DNA of 64,000 bases from Dugong dugon (GCA_030035585.1 CM057480.1:3517001-3581000); one strand, 5' to 3'. Counted from the stretch's first letter, positions 33,900-44,680 are shown. Numbers and translations: made by a program. Notes: generated by a model from the letters alone, not told the origin.

Positions 33900-35540
33900 T
33901 CCTGCTTCTTAGCTTCTCTACTGCTAACATTAGCCCTTTTGCTCCATTGCTTTCTTACCCCATCCTTGGGACTCTTCCCTGTCTCCATGTTTCTGGCTCT
34001 GGTTCTGGGGTCTCTTTAATTACTCTGGCCATCCTCTCTGACTGAGCATCCCTCTCTCCAAATAAGGATCCTCCTCGTTGAACTCAGCCTCCAGTCGTGT
34101 GCAGTCTCTGTGAGGATGGCTCCCTGAGTAACAACCAGACACTTTTACCTGTCTTTGAAGTTCATCTCAAGCCTGCTTTTTTCTCTTCCTTCCCATTTCC
34201 CCTGTATTATTGTCTTAAGACTGGATTACTTACCTCTCTGGCTTTAAGTTGTCCCCATGGCAATCCATGTTTCACCTCATTGTTACAACATTGATGGCTC
34301 TTCTTATCCTGACCCTTCAAATTGAAATCCCTCTGCCCAGCTTCCAAGGCCTACATCTGATCTTTTCAACCTTCTTGGCTGTTCCTTCCCTGTATACAAT
34401 TCTAGTCAAGCTGACCATATTGATTCCATCTTTGCTAAGTTAGCCAGAAGATGAAGTTCATGTTCAATCTGCTTGAAGTTTACTGTGACTACTACCAATT
34501 TAGGTTTTCATAGGGCTTCATGGGTCATAAAGGGTTTTGACCAACTCGTTCCTTTTGATCCTCCCATTAACCCTTTGTGGTTAGGAGTCATTCTTGGTTC
34601 TTCTCTTTCCCTCACACCTCACACCACATTTATAACAATCTCCTTGATTCTACCTTCAAAATATATCCTAAAACTAACCACGTCTTACACCTTCCACTAC
34701 TAACACTATGGTCTAAGACATCATTCTCTGTAATCTGAACCACTGCCTTTCTAACGGGCCTCCTTCCGTTCTAGGTCTGCCATGGTTCCACTGCATACAG
34801 TAGCCAGAGGAATCTCTGTAAAACACAAATCATATCATGCATTCTTCAGTTCTTCCTCCTCCCTGGATTTCACCAAAGTCTTTATCTCACACTCAGAATA
34901 AAACCCATATTCTTTAGCATAACTGGTAAGGTCCATAGGATCTAGCCAACACTGTCCATTAGACAGTCCCACAGTGATGGAAATTCCTCATAATCTGTGG
35001 TGTTCAATACAGTAGCTACTGGCCACATGTGCTTACCGAGTACTTGAAATGTGACTAGTGTGGCTGGAACGGAATTTTTAATTCTAATTGATTTAAATTT
35101 AAGTTTAAATAGTCATATATGGCTAATGGTCACCGTATTGTACAATGCAGACGAGTCCTTGTGTAGCTCTCCGGACTCACCTCCTCTCATTTTTCCCTCT
35201 TGTTCATTTAGCAAAAAGCACTCAGGCTTTCTTGCTGTTCCTTGAACGTGCAAACTTGTTTTCACCCCAGGGCATTTGTCCAGATCTCCGACCCAACCTC
35301 CAAAAATGCTCTTCCCCAAAACTGTCACATGGCTCATATCCTCACTCCATTATCTCTAACGCAAAGGTCGCCTTTTCATAGAATCCTGCCCTGGTCCCTC
35401 AATGTAAAGTTGTTCTCCCTGCCACCCCACCCCACACTGTATGCTTCAACATAGACTTGCCACTGCCTGAAATAATATTACGCATTTTTCAACTTGTTTA
35501 TTGTCTGTCTTCCTTACACTCTCCAGGTGTGCACATACAG
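33900..35540 (+). repeat. Long L2 LINE fragment, split by a hAT element
   Basis: L2 blocks occur in order: GTCATTCTTGGTTCTTCTC, GATTCTACCTTCAAAATATATCC, CACTGCCTTTCTAACGGGCC, AGCCAGAGGAATCTCTG, CTCACACTCAGAATAAAACCC, then after the interruption TGCAAACTTGTTTTCACCCC, CACTGCCTGAAATAATATTACG and TTGTTTATTGTCTGTCTTCC. The left boundary is uncertain. Confidence 0.75.
34951..35152. mobile_element. Non-autonomous hAT-type DNA transposon
   Basis: GTGTTCAATACAGTAGCTACTGGCC..ACTTGAAATGTGACTAGTG..ATTTAAATTTAAGTTTAAATAG..GGTCACCGTATTGTACAATGC is a familiar mammalian MER-type element with complementary ends. It splits an L2. Confidence 0.75.
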
Positions 35541-35997
35541 AATAGGTAGGAAATTGGCTTTAGGCAAGGGTGAGTCTCCCTCCGTGACTTTGAACGAAGG
35601 GACAGAGGGGCAAGAGAGTTGAGGGTGTTTGCAAGGGAGTAAATTACAATGATGGAAAGGAGGAAACTGAGACCCTAAAGTGAGGGACAGTGCAAATAGG
35701 GATAGGTTTAACAGTTTAATGAACTTTATGCTCTGCTGGGGTTGAAATATTAGCGGAATAGAGGTGCTAGAGAGGAATCAGATGGAAAGATACCAGGTGG
35801 TGGTCAGAGAATGGGAAGCTTGAATGGAGATTCTGGAGACTGCGCAATCATAATGACAAGGTCTTTCAAATTTTCACTCAAGCAGGTGGCTGAGCTGGAA
35901 GAGGGTGGAAGACAAGATCATAGGAGAAAAAAATCTAAGGACTCGAGGAGTCAGGCTATTTAAAGAGTAATCTCCAGGACGTGAAAACCACCCCAGG
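35541..35997. other. Possible ancient-repeat remnant
   Basis: GGGGTTGAAATATTAGCGG.. and GGTGGCTGAGCTGG.. weakly recall the ancient repeat family seen at 150-2140. I see no gene. Confidence 0.35.
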
Positions 35998-36169
35998 TTA
36001 AAAAACAAACAAACAAAACAAAACCTGTTGCCATAGAGTCTATTCCGATTCATAGCGACCCTACAGGACAGAATCGAACGGTCCCATATGGTTTCCAAGA
36101 AGCTGCTGGTGGATTAGAACTGCCGATCTTTTGGTTAGTAGCCGAGCTCTTAACCACTACTACACCCAA
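35998..36169 (-). mobile_element. AfroSINE, cluster member 1
   Basis: The CAAA-rich tail at 36003-36025 is followed by CTGTTGCCATAGAGTCTATTCCG..TAACCACTACTACACCC. Confidence 0.93.
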
Positions 36170-36174
36170 GATTA

Positions 36175-36348
36175 AACCAAAAAAAAAAAAACCAAACCCA
36201 TTGCCATCGAGTCGATTCCAACTCATAGCAACCCTATAGGACAGAGCAGAACTACCCCATAGGGTTTCCAAGGAGCAGTTGGTGAATTCGAACTGCCAAC
36301 CTTTTGGTTAGCAACCGTAGCTCTAACCACTGCGCATCCAGGGTTCCT
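36175..36348 (-). mobile_element. AfroSINE, cluster member 2
   Basis: The A-run is followed by CCAAACCCATTGCCATCGAGTCGATTCC..CCACTGCGCATCCAGGGTTCC. It is a direct repeat of member 1. Confidence 0.95.
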
Positions 36349-36349
36349 A

Positions 36350-36550
36350 TTTAGTGGTGTAAATGATTAATGTGCTTGGCTGCTAACTGAAATGTTAGCG
36401 ATTAGAGTCCACTCAGAAGCACCTCAGAAGAAAGGCCTAGTGATTTACTTCCGAAAAATTAGCCATTGAAAATCGTATGGAGCACAGTTCTACTCTGATG
36501 CATATGGGGTCACCATGAGTAGGAACTGACTCACCGGCAACTGGTTGGTA
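36350..36550 (+). mobile_element. AfroSINE, second subtype, cluster member 3
   Basis: GTGTAAATGATTAATGTGCTTGGCTGC..CACTCAGAAGCACCTCAG..CACCATGAGTAGGAACTGACTCACCGGCAACTGG. It abuts member 2 head to head. Confidence 0.88.
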
Positions 36551-36559
36551 GTACTGCAG

Positions 36560-37320
36560 TGAGTGAGTCTGAGCCCGGAGCTACCATCGTGGGGAACGGA
36601 GAGACCCATCTGAGGTTGGTAGATGACTACGCTAGCAGTGGGTGGGAAAGCCTGAGGACAAGGGTTTTAAACTATAAGTTCTAGGGAAGGGATAATAATT
36701 TAGAAGCAGCAATAAGGCTGCCTCCCCAACCTCTAGGCCTGACAGAAGAGAAAACATCTACCACTTGAGTGGCCTGCAGGGGAAGGACTGTGTGTCAGAG
36801 GAAGAAGTCAAGGGCACACTGGCAAAGAAGTTGATGATAGGACTTTGCAGAAGAGTGAAAGAATTCCATAGGGTAGAGTGGAAGGTAATGATTTCTGGGG
36901 TGGGTGGGAGACAGCATGGGATTAGCAGATGTGCAGATGTGTCTGGAGACTAAACTGAGAGAGAGGAAGGGGGCTCTGCAGCCTAGAGCTTCTTCTGGTG
37001 CTTGACATACATGGTGTGATGGGATTCTTTCCCATGGTCTCCAAGTTCCCTTGTTCTGATGAAATGGAAAGTGTAAGGGATAGGAGAGGGAACGAGGGAC
37101 ACTTGTTAGAGGCACACAGAACTCTGGCTCCTCTCTTCTCTCTTGCCTGATGTCAGTATGGAGGGCAAGGGAGCAGTGGCATTCTTATAAGCCTAGGATG
37201 TTCTGGGTCCCTCCTCGACACTTTCCCTTGAGTCTGGCCTCAGTCTTCCATGTCACAGTCACAGCTACTCCCAGACCTGAAGAAAACATGAAACACCAGC
37301 TATGGAGACCGTTAGGAGTG
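36560..37320 (+). repeat. Ancient mammalian interspersed repeat remnants
   Basis: GGGATAATAATTTAGAAGCAGC.., GGCAAAGAAGTTGATGATAGG and nearby purine-rich text recall the ancient repeat at 150-2140. The match is weak, and part of the interval is simply unassigned. Confidence 0.35.
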
Positions 37321-37329
37321 GGCAACAGG

Positions 37330-37513
37330 TAAAAACTGTTACCATCAACCGCATCTGTGTCACCGTAGAACTGCGCTCCATAGCGTTTTCAATGGTTGAC
37401 TTTTTGGAAACAAATTCTTAGGACTTTCTTCTGAGGAGCCTCTGGGTGGACTTTATCCTTCAACCTTTCAATTGGCAGCAAAGCATATTAACTGTTTGCA
37501 TCACCCAGGGACT
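37330..37513 (-). mobile_element. AfroSINE, second subtype
   Basis: AACTGTTACCATCAACCGCATC..GTAGAACTGCGCTCCATAGC..GAGCCTCTGGGTGGACTTTATCC..TTGCATCACCCAGGGACTAC. It is old and decayed. Confidence 0.8.
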
Positions 37514-38200
37514 ACATGTTTCCTTTTTCAGATAAGTGAGCATCCTCTGCAGGCCGAAGACCTATTTGGTCTCCCATCCATCTGCTGCCAAACATCTCTT
37601 CTCCGCTCTTGGGCTAAGAACCCTTTGGAGTTGTCAAGGATGATTCCTGGTTTTCTGGCTTGGTTGACTCCATGGATGACAATCATCTCTGGATGAGCAC
37701 ACAAGAACAGAATTGGGGTGGCATTTAAGTTGAGAGTGACAGGGTTAGTTGAGGACACACTGAGTTTAAAATGTATCTAGGCCATCAAGATGAACTGTCC
37801 AAAGAGCAGTGGGTATATTGGTCTGGAGCTCAGAAGAGAGATGTCTGGGTGGATTCAGATTTTGGAGTTATTAGCTGATGGATGAAATAATAAGTAAGAT
37901 CTATCTTGCTAGAGGCCCAGAGGGACTCTAGAGAGCCAGAAGGGTTGAGGGCTGAGGATGGAATGCTGGGGAAGATCAACATTTGAAGGACGTGTGGGGG
38001 AGGAAGAGAGCAAATATGACCAGAGAGGAACTATAACTGTCAAAGCAGTGGGAGGGGAACCAAAAAGGAGTGAGAGGTTTAAGGAGGGAACAAGAAAGAG
38101 GTCCTTTCTTTGGGTAAGGTGGAGATGTGAGCACCGGTGTCGAACTCTCCCAATTCCAAACCCAGATCTAAGTGATCATGGATAATAAAAATAGACAACT
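37514..38200 (+). repeat. Ancient mammalian interspersed repeat fragment
   Basis: AAGGATGATTCCTGGTTTTCTGGCTTGG, GAGATGTCTGGGTGGATTC, CAACATTTGAAGGACGTGTG and CAAGAAAGAGGTCC follow the order of the same family as 150-2140. Confidence 0.55.
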
Positions 38201-38344
38201 ACAAATAGGAGGTGTCCACAGGCTGGAAGCTCACAGAAGCCCTGCCAGAGACGGTGCAGATGGGAAGAGATGGGAGCTCCAGTGCTGTCCTACAATAACC
38301 CATCCAGCAATTTTGTGAAAATTTATATGAAATTCAAATTCACA

Positions 38345-38766
38345 AAAAAATGACCAGACTTACTGTTCTGAAAGAGACTGAAGGAACCCCCGAGAATATG
38401 GCACCCAGACACCCTGCTAACTCAGACTGAAGCCCACTCCCAAAGTCCACCTTTCAGCCAACCATTAGACAGACCCATAAAATAAACAATAACACACGTG
38501 AGGGGCAGGCTTCTTAGTTAAGTCAAGTCCACGAGACCAAACGGGCAACACCTGCCCGAAAACAAAGACGAGAAGGCAGGAAGGGACAGGAAAACTGGAC
38601 GGATGGACGCAGAGAACCCAGGGTGGAAAGGCAGAGAGTGCTGACACATTGTGGGGATAACAACCAACGTCACAAAACAATCTGTGTATACATTTTTGAA
38701 TGAGAAACTAATTGGCACTGTCAACTTTTACCTAAAGCTACAATAAAATTTTTTAAAAAGATGTAA
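38345..38766 (+). mobile_element. L1 3' UTR and tail
   Basis: Plus-orientation L1 3' end: TCTGAAAGAGACTGAAGGAACC, then CACCTTTCAGCCAACCATTAGAC, GTGCTGACACATTGTGGGG, CAACGTCACAAAACAATCTGTG, GAATGAGAAACTAATTGGC, and a terminal ACAATAAAATTTTTTAAAAAG. Confidence 0.85.
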
Positions 38767-38986
38767 TAAAAAAAAGTTCCATAAAAAATTTTACATGAAA
38801 TGGATAATTTTCTGGCAGAATACAAATTCACCAACTTGACTCAAGCCAATTTATATATATATAAAAGAATAGAATAAAAAATGAAAAAATGTTTTCAAAA
38901 TTTATTTTTAAAATAGATGCAAAGTTTAGATATTACTGGCAGTTTCTTTCAAACTTTCAAAGAAGGCATTAGTTCTGGGTTCTATA

Positions 38987-39139
38987 CACTGGTGGCACAG
39001 TAGTTAGGAGCTCAGGCTGCTAACCAAAAGGTCAGCAGTACGAATCCACCAGCCGCTCCATGGAAACCCTATAGGGCAGTTCTACTCTGTCCTGTAGGGT
39101 TGGAATCGACTCAACAGCAATGGGTTTGGTTGGTTTTAT
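38987..39139 (+). mobile_element. AfroSINE
   Basis: CACTGGTGGCACAGTAGTTAGG..AGCAGTACGAATCCACC..GGAATCGACTCAACAGCAATGG. TATACACT appears on both sides and may be part of a target duplication. Confidence 0.92.
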
Positions 39140-39567
39140 ACACTATTCTATAGGAAGAAACAGAAGCAAAAACAAATAAACACAAATATCCGTGGACATC
39201 TTCCCAAATCATTTTTTAAAACTTGGCATATCCTTAAGTATAAAATCTGATCAAGAACACAGAAGTGACAGTTATAGGTCAATCTCTTTTATATATATAG
39301 ATGCAAAAATAATAAACCACTGGCAATCAAAACGCAGCAGTTTATTAAAAGAAAATCCCCACGGCCAAGTAGGATTTTTTCCAGGAATGTACAAAGTTTT
39401 TAATATTAGGATAGCTATTAATATAATTCATCACATAAAGAGGCCAAAGGACAAAAAAAAAAAAAAAAAAAAAAATCACATGATGACCTTGATACTTGCC
39501 AGAAAGTCATCTGACACAAATTCACATCAGTTCCTGATGGAAAAGAATAAGGCTGTCTCAAATCAAT

Positions 39568-39590
39568 GCCACTGCGCCACCAGGGCTTCC
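39568..39590 (-). mobile_element. AfroSINE stub (about 23 bp)
   Basis: GCCACTGCGCCACCAGGGCT is the extreme 5' end of an AfroSINE in minus orientation, with no body. Confidence 0.6.
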
Positions 39591-39717
39591 GAGCACCAAC
39601 ATAGCGGCATTTTAAGTCAGTCAGTACTGGCCTGATACCTCCGCTAATATTTACCGTATTTTAAGAGTTCTGTGATAAGCCCACGCTCCTACTGACTCCA
39701 TCCCCTGTTTATAGTTA

Positions 39718-39927
39718 TAAACAAACCAACAAACCACTGCGGTAGAGTCGACTGACTCACAGTAACCTTGGAGGACAGAGTAGAACCGCACCATGGGGTT
39801 TCCAAGGCTGTCATCTTTATGGAAGCAGACTGCCACATCTTTCTCCCGAGGAGCAGCTGATGGGTTTGAACTGCTGACCTTTAACCACTAAAGCTGAGCG
39901 CTTTCACCACTGTGCCACCAGGGCTCC
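39718..39927 (-). mobile_element. AfroSINE
   Basis: AAACAAACCAACAAACCACTGCGG.., then TAGAGTCGACTGACTCAC..CACCACTGTGCCACCAGGGCTCC. Confidence 0.93.
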
Positions 39928-40513
39928 GTGGCTATCACCATGGAAAATAGAAAAGCGATGGCTCCTAATAGTCACCTAGAGTATCAACCACTCAGGAAAC
40001 AGCTAACAGCGAATTGGGCAGAAACATTTTAACAAAATTCCCAAGCATTTAGGAGAGGCATAAAAGAAGTTTCCGCACTGAAGAGATATACCATGTTCCT
40101 GGATGAGAAATCTCACTACTGTGAAGATTTCACTGAAATGATCTTAAAAGTTTCAGGCAATCGCTTTCAAAATATGATTTTTATAACTCGAAGGAAGAAC
40201 AAACAGGTGAGAGCAGCTAAATAAATATGCAAAATTCCCAAGAGGGTACTTGTATGATCAAGTACCGAAGTCTATTATAAAGCTATAGTCACTGAAACAC
40301 CATGCTAGTAATGCAAAAGTACGGTACAGAAATAAATGCAAAAATAAAGTTATAGATCATTAGAATATAACAGATGGCCGTTAGTACTTAGAAAGAATTC
40401 TTAAAAATCAATAGGAAACAAATGAACACTATTAAAATGGACCAGAACACGAACAGATAATACATGAAAGAAGGAAGACAAATAATCAAAAAACATATGG
40501 CAAATAGCCCTTC

Positions 40514-40655
40514 CCTGGGAGAAAGACCTTTGATCTGCTCCCATAAAGACTGCAGCCTAGAAATCCCTATGGGGCAGTTCTACCCTGTCACATGGAGTTG
40601 CTATGAGTAGGAATCAACTTGATGGCACCCAACAATAACAACAATGAATAAATGC
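40514..40655 (+). mobile_element. AfroSINE, 5'-truncated
   Basis: It begins inside the body (GGGAGAAAGACCTTTGATC) and ends ATGAGTAGGAATCAACTTGATGGCACCC with an (AACAAT)n-like tail. Confidence 0.85.
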
Positions 40656-40882
40656 TAGTTAAAACAATTTTTTTAAAGTCAATTCTTTGTTCTTCAAATT
40701 TGCTGATTTGAAAGGCTATGCTATAAGCTTTCTTTAGGGCACTGTGTCAATGAGAATAAAGGACCTTAAAAGTGTTTTTACCCAGACCTAGTAATTCTAT
40801 TTCCCATGAAACTAATCAGAAATGTATACAAATATTTATGCATCAGGTTGTAAAATTTAATATTTTAAAATATTTAAATATT

Positions 40883-42090
40883 TAATATGGATTGAATTGT
40901 GTCCCCCAAAACTATGTGTCCAACTTGGCTAGGCCATGATTCCCAGTATTGATGGTTATCCTTCATTTTGTGATCTGATGTTAATTCTCCTATGTGTTAT
41001 AAATCCTCATCTCTGCCTGTGGTTAATGAGGCAAGATTAGGTTATGTTAAAGAGGATTAGGGTGGGATGCAACACCCTTACTCAGGTCACACCCCTGATG
41101 GGATGCAGGGGTAACCTGTATCACCTTTTATCTTACAAGCGATAAATGGATAGAGAAGGGAGAGTGTTGACATGTCCTGGGGTTGGTAACCAATGTCACA
41201 AAACAATATGTGTACTAATTGTTTCATGAGAAGCTAGTTTGTTCTGTAAACCATCATCTAAAGTACAATAAAAAAAAATTTAAAAAAAGCACAACAGACA
41301 TCCTTTACTAGTTAAGCTAAACTACTGTTTGGGTTTAAGAAGACTTACAGGATATTTCTGGTTTAGGGCTTAAAGATTATCTCAGGGCAATAGTTTCAGG
41401 GGTTCATTCAGCCTCCATGGCTGCATAAATTCTGCGTTCCATGAGAATTTGAAATTCTACTCTGTATTTTCTCTGTTTTGACCAGGATTCTTTTCTAGAT
41501 TCTTTGATCAAAATGTCCACTAATGGTAGCTGGGCATCATCTAGTTCTTCTGGTCTTATGGCAAAGGGGGCAGAAGAAGGCTAAGAATGGTTGCACAACT
41601 TGAAGAATGTAATCAATGTCACTGAATTGTACATGCAGAAATTGTTGAATTGAACAGAACAACCAGAACGGAAATAATGAAAATGCCGACACTGTAAAAA
41701 GTGTAACCAATGTCACTGAATAATACGTATAGAAATTGTTAAATGGGAACTTAATTTGCTATGTAAATTTTCTCTAAAATCACAGTAAAATATTTTTTAA
41801 AAAAGGACAAAGAAGCTAGCAGAGAAAAGCGATCTTACACCATCAAGAAAGTAGCGCTGGGAGCAGAGTGTGTCCTTTGGACCCGGGATCCCTGTGCTGA
41901 GAAGCTCCTAGACCAGGGGAGGATTGATGACAAGGACTTCCCAGAGAATGAACAGAGACAGAAATTTCCTGGAAGCTGGCACCCTGAATTTGGACTTCTA
42001 GCCCCCTGGACTATGAGAGAATAAATTTCTGTTTGTTAAAGCCATCCACTTGTGGTATTTCTGTCATAGCAGCACTAGATAACTAGGACA
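40883..42090 (+). mobile_element. Solo LTR, ERVL-MaLR-like, copy 4, split by L1 tails
   Basis: The left part (40883-41146) runs from ATATGGATTGAATTGTGTCC. The right part (41811-42090) runs to GATAACTAGGACA and carries GAGAATAAATTTC. The middle of the left part (GGTGGGATGCAACACCC..CACACCCCTGATGG..TTTATCTTACAAGCGATAAA) differs from copies 1-3, so this is another subfamily. Confidence 0.8.
41147..41810 (+). mobile_element. L1 3' ends nested in the LTR
   Basis: 41147-41288 is a short L1 tail (GAGAGTGTTGACATGTCC..CAATAAAAAAAAATTT). 41289-41810 is another L1 3' UTR (GACATCCTTTACTAGTTAAGC..GTGTAACCAATGTCACTG..CAGTAAAATATTTTTTAAAAA). The terminal module CCAATGTCAC recurs at about 41190, 41605 and 41700. 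It could be two insertions or one composite tail. Confidence 0.75.
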
Positions 42091-42155
42091 TGTGAAAGCT
42101 GGGAAAGAAACTAATACGCAATCAGAAGGGATTGATCAAGTAGAATGTGGTAGAA

Positions 42156-43992
42156 GGCAGGCAGGGCCAAGATGGCGGAGTAGTCAGACACTTCCTGTGG
42201 TCCCTCTTACAGCAAAGACCCCCAAAAACAGGTGAATTGATTATATATGACAATTCAGGAGCCCTAAACATCAAAGACAAAGTTGAGGAATCGGACTGAG
42301 TGGCAGGGAGGAGAGGAAGATAGTTCAGAAGCAGCGAGGAGTTGCCAGACCTGGACCCGGTGGCAACCCGCACCCTGCAGACAGCTGGTGCGGGCGGTGA
42401 GGCAAGCAGTGGCACTTGGGATGCGTTTTCCACATCAGGAGAGATCAAGCCGTGGAGAATCAGCTCAAACCTCCAGAACCAGTGAGAAACGGTGTTTGAT
42501 CGGTGAAAGATAAGTACAAGCATCAAACCTACCGCATGGATCAAAACAAACAAACAAACAAAAAAAGCCTCCTTTTGGGAAATACCTTTCTCCCATTTAC
42601 CTGCTCCCTCCCTGCTCTGCTCCAGGTCCTGGGTCTGGCTTCAGAGATTGCTGCACCCCCTAGGCCGGACGTAGGACCTGCTGTGTGCCCTGAGCCATTC
42701 TCCTGGCTTTGGAGAGGGAACAAATTAACAAACAGGAAAAAATAATCTGCCAGCTCCCCTAAACTGGGAACTCAGGGCAGGCACAGCCCCTTTACCTAGG
42801 CACTGGCATAAGGGGTCCACAGACTTTGAATGCCTTTCACCCTTGCATAGACCTGTGTGGGCCCATTTCAACAGCATAGGCCCTCATTAGCACAGTATAC
42901 CAGGGTATATAGCTGAAGCCTATTTTCATCTGTATCTGCTACAAGAGGGAGTGGCAGATTTATGATATTTGACACCTCCCTGCCCATTCAGCAGGGTCGT
43001 TACCTACCCACATCAGGGGCCTGAGGACTGGTGGCTCCACCCACTCCACTGAGCCACCCGAGACAGGGGTCCAAGAATAAGTGGTGACTCCCAGTCCTTA
43101 GAGCCAACAGCACTGGGTGCCCACAGTCCTGCTGCAGAACTCACCTACCTACATGCTCCAGGGAACAGGGACACATCTTCCACCCAGACACTCAGGGGCA
43201 GCAGTCAGTCCCCTGTATTGATCAGCACATGACCCCCTACTGCAGCCAGATACCTGTGCCTACTCCAATCACCCCTGGACTGTAGCTGAGAGCCTGCACC
43301 ACACACTCGGTGACTGACGACCTAAGCTGAATCTACACAAGAAAAGTAAATGGACTCTTGGGCTCGATACCTAGTAACAGCTCAAGCCACCTGGAGACAG
43401 GACGTGAGAGCTTCAAAGACACCAGTAATCAAACTAGCTCACATAAGCAGCCTATTTGGGCATATCAAAACAAAACAAAACAAGAAGTTAGGACACAGTA
43501 AGCAAACATAAAATAAATACAATAACCTATTGATGGCTTGGAGACAACAGTCAATATCAAACTACATAAAGAGGCAGACCATGATGGCTTCATCAAGCCA
43601 CCAAAGAAAAGAATCAAAAAACCTTCCAGAGGAAGAGAACTTCTTGGAACTACTGGAGGTGGAATTCAAAAGACTAACATACAGAACTCTTCAAGAAATC
43701 AGCAAGGAGATCATGCAAAATGCAGAACAAGCCAAGGAACACACAGACAAAGCAATAGAAGAACTTAAGAAGGTTATTCAAGAGCATAATGACAAATTTA
43801 ACAGGCTGCAAGAATCCACAGAGACAGCACACAGAAATCCAAAAGATTAATAATAAAATTTCAGAATTAGACAACTCAATAGAAAGTCATAGGAGCAGAA
43901 TTGAGGGAATGGAAGTTAAAAGTAGTGAGACTGAAGATAAAGCACTTGACACCAACTTATTTGAGGAAAAATCAGATAAAAGATTTAAATAA
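42156..43992 (+). mobile_element. L1 5' UTR plus ORF1 start, 3'-truncated, with target duplication
   Basis: The piece begins GGCAGGCAGGGCCAAGATGGCGG, a typical L1 5' end. It runs through about 1.4 kb of GC-rich 5' UTR into ORF1 and stops abruptly at AAAAGATTTAAATAA. An exact 12-bp duplication, AATGTGGTAGAA, flanks it at 42144-42155 and 43993-44004. There is no ORF2, 3' UTR or long poly-A. It is inserted in an old L1 3' region that continues on the right. Confidence 0.88.
43533..43850 (+). pseudogene. L1 ORF1 N-terminal fragment, frameshifted
   Basis: The L1 ORF1 protein is an RNA-binding trimer with a long coiled coil. The frame from the ATG at 43533 gives MAWRQQSISNYIKRQ.., then a heptad-rich charged region (EISKEIMQNAEQAKEHTDKA, LKKVIQEHNDKFNRLQ) that is the start of the coiled coil. 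It ends prematurely at 43850. The coiled coil continues in another frame to 43990 (EIQKINNKISELDNSIESH, then IEGMEVKSSETEDKA), so a small indel near 43835 broke it. The RNA-recognition and C-terminal domains are absent. Confidence 0.85.
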
Positions 43993-44004
43993 AATGTGGT
44001 AGAA

Positions 44005-44530
44005 CGATGAAGTGGAATATTGTGACATCTTTAGTATTCATGTTATTGATTATCTTAGAGTATGGGAAAACTGTTTATGTATAACATTAGGTGGAAGAAA
44101 AAGCACAATACACATTTATGTATACACTATTATCCAAATTTTGTTTGAGTGTGGGTGTAAATAGGAAACATATATGAAGAAACACAGTGAAAGTTTTAAC
44201 AATCCTTATCTCTGAGTGGTTGTACAAGACGTGATTTTTTTCCCTCTTTATATTGTTCCGTTTTTCAGTTCTCTACATACACTGAGTAAAAGGAACCCTG
44301 GTGGTGAAAGGTCAGAGGTTCGAACCCACCGGCCACTCTGCAGGAGAAAGCTGTGGCCGTCTGCTTCCGTTAAGATTTACAGCCTTGGAAACCCTATGGG
44401 GGCAATTCTACTCTGTCCTACAGGGTCACTATGAGTCAGAATTGACCCCACAGCAAAGGGTTTTTGGTACACTGAGTAATTTATTACTTTTATAGTCATG
44501 AAAATAACTTAGATAAGAACATAACCAACT
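44005..44530 (+). repeat. Old L1M-type ORF2 end and 3' UTR
   Basis: GAAGTGGAATATTGTGACATC..GTATGGGAAAACTGTTTATG..AATCCTTATCTCTGAGTGG..GTGATTTTTTTCCCTC matches an old L1 end with the usual order. A SINE splits it. Confidence 0.55.
44290..44467 (+). mobile_element. AfroSINE lacking the A-box region, with target duplication
   Basis: It starts AGGAACCCTGGTGGTGAAAGG and goes directly to GTCAGAGGTTCGAACCC, so about 30 bases of the tRNA head are missing. A perfect 12-bp duplication, TACACTGAGTAA, lies at 44278-44289 and 44468-44479. Confidence 0.93.
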
Positions 44531-44569
44531 TTGCAAATTCAGCTGCATCTGAGTAATGCTTAAAATTAT

Positions 44570-44680
44570 TTGACAACCTGGAGGTCACTGGTGACCTTTG
44601 TCAGAGCCAGTTATTTGAACTGAAGTGTGAACGAGACGTGGAGAAGAAGAGCGATCAGATGCAAATTTCTCCAAGTGGCT
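44570..44680 (+). repeat. Ancient mammalian interspersed repeat scrap
   Basis: CTGGAGGTCACTGGTGACC..TGTCAGAGCCAGTTATTTG matches an internal block of the ancient family at 150-2140. Confidence 0.5.

Larger units (their letters stand above)
38770..40880 (+). repeat. Old L1 ORF2 region, fragmented
   Basis: Plus-orientation L1 reverse-transcriptase text is visible in several pieces: GAAATGGATAATTTTCTGGC, AGATGCAAAAATAATAAACCAC, CCAAGTAGGATTTTTTCCAGG, AAGAGATATACCATGTTCC, AAAGCTATAGTCACTGAAAC. Many stops and indels are present. It is interrupted by SINEs at 38987, 39568, 39718 and 40514 and by an LTR at 40883. Confidence 0.7.

Noticed and set aside
39192..39635. 147-residue plus-strand frame
   Set aside because: Decayed L1 ORF2 text with a poly-lysine artefact from an A-run (39457-39475); not a host protein.
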